Assembly (NCBI GenBank): GCA_938014945.1
Contig: CALLQH010000218.1
Span: 1 to 22,831 of the forward strand
DNA length: 22,831 bases
Direction of reading: 5' to 3'
From: an uncultured bacterium
GTDB taxonomy: Bacteria > Pseudomonadota > Alphaproteobacteria > SP197
Under the pieces are notes generated by a model. That model worked only from the letters and a program-made list of their open reading frames with translations, was not told the DNA's origin and ran no database searches. Each line of letters starts with the position of its first letter. The stretch's first letter is position 1. Below, piece after piece: positions 22,776 through 22,831 of this stretch. The position numbers and the translations under genes were made by a program.

Positions 22776-22831
22776 GGATCGACTGCTGCCTGGGCCGGGG
22801 GTCGGCCGCCGTCGGCCGGTGCAGGTTCAAC

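Noticed and set aside
22801..22817. Short direct repeat GTCGGCC near the right edge
   Set aside because: Two copies of seven G/C-rich bases are expected by chance here, and the region is cut by the window edge.

Overview
The window is a gene-dense, GC-rich stretch of bacterial chromosome, by eye about two thirds G+C. The organism is most likely an alphaproteobacterium, perhaps Rhodospirillales-like. The evidence is a perfect alphaproteobacterial-type LexA box (GAAC-N7-GAAC) and a run of ETF-ubiquinone oxidoreductase, family-4-like uracil-DNA glycosylase, lytic transglycosylase and MoaB, a neighbourhood I associate with that class from memory. I see no insertion sequence, phage, integrase or CRISPR array. 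It reads as core or soft-core chromosome.

Left part (1-6332). After a 280-base non-coding stretch comes a GFA-family zinc protein (+). It converges on a leftward block: a PA0069-family radical SAM protein, an FAD amine-oxidase-like enzyme, a SelA-fold PLP enzyme, a CPA2 cation/proton antiporter and RNase HII. The radical SAM gene carries the LexA box in its promoter, so it may be DNA-damage inducible.

Middle-left (6333-9113). Two rightward glycosyltransferase genes of the 'rSAM/selenodomain-associated' type overlap by 4 bases. Then comes an MFS transporter whose GTG start overlaps the stop of a 33-codon leader ORF containing an 8-bp hairpin.

Centre (9114-14921). A leftward block holds uracil-DNA glycosylase, a secreted Slt-type lytic transglycosylase with its own good sigma70-like promoter, moaB, an AMP-forming acyl-CoA synthetase and a PhyH-like Fe(II)/2-oxoglutarate dioxygenase. 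The last four are tightly packed or overlapping.

Right part (14922-22831). Divergently from the glycosylase run ETF-QO, an IsdG-like haem-degrading monooxygenase under a Fur-like palindrome, a TPR lipoprotein, ispE, a UDP-GlcNAc-6-dehydrogenase-like enzyme and tRNA-Gln(TTG). A strong bulged hairpin separates these from a converging ClC chloride/proton antiporter gene.

Most genes are recognisable families. The points most worth following are regulatory or architectural: the LexA box on the radical SAM gene, the Fur-like box before a protein with an IsdG-type Asn/Trp/His triad, the MFS leader ORF, the coupled acyl-CoA synthetase/dioxygenase pair, and a uracil-DNA glycosylase that appears to lack two of four Fe-S cysteines. 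I found no clear multi-gene system that looks wholly new.
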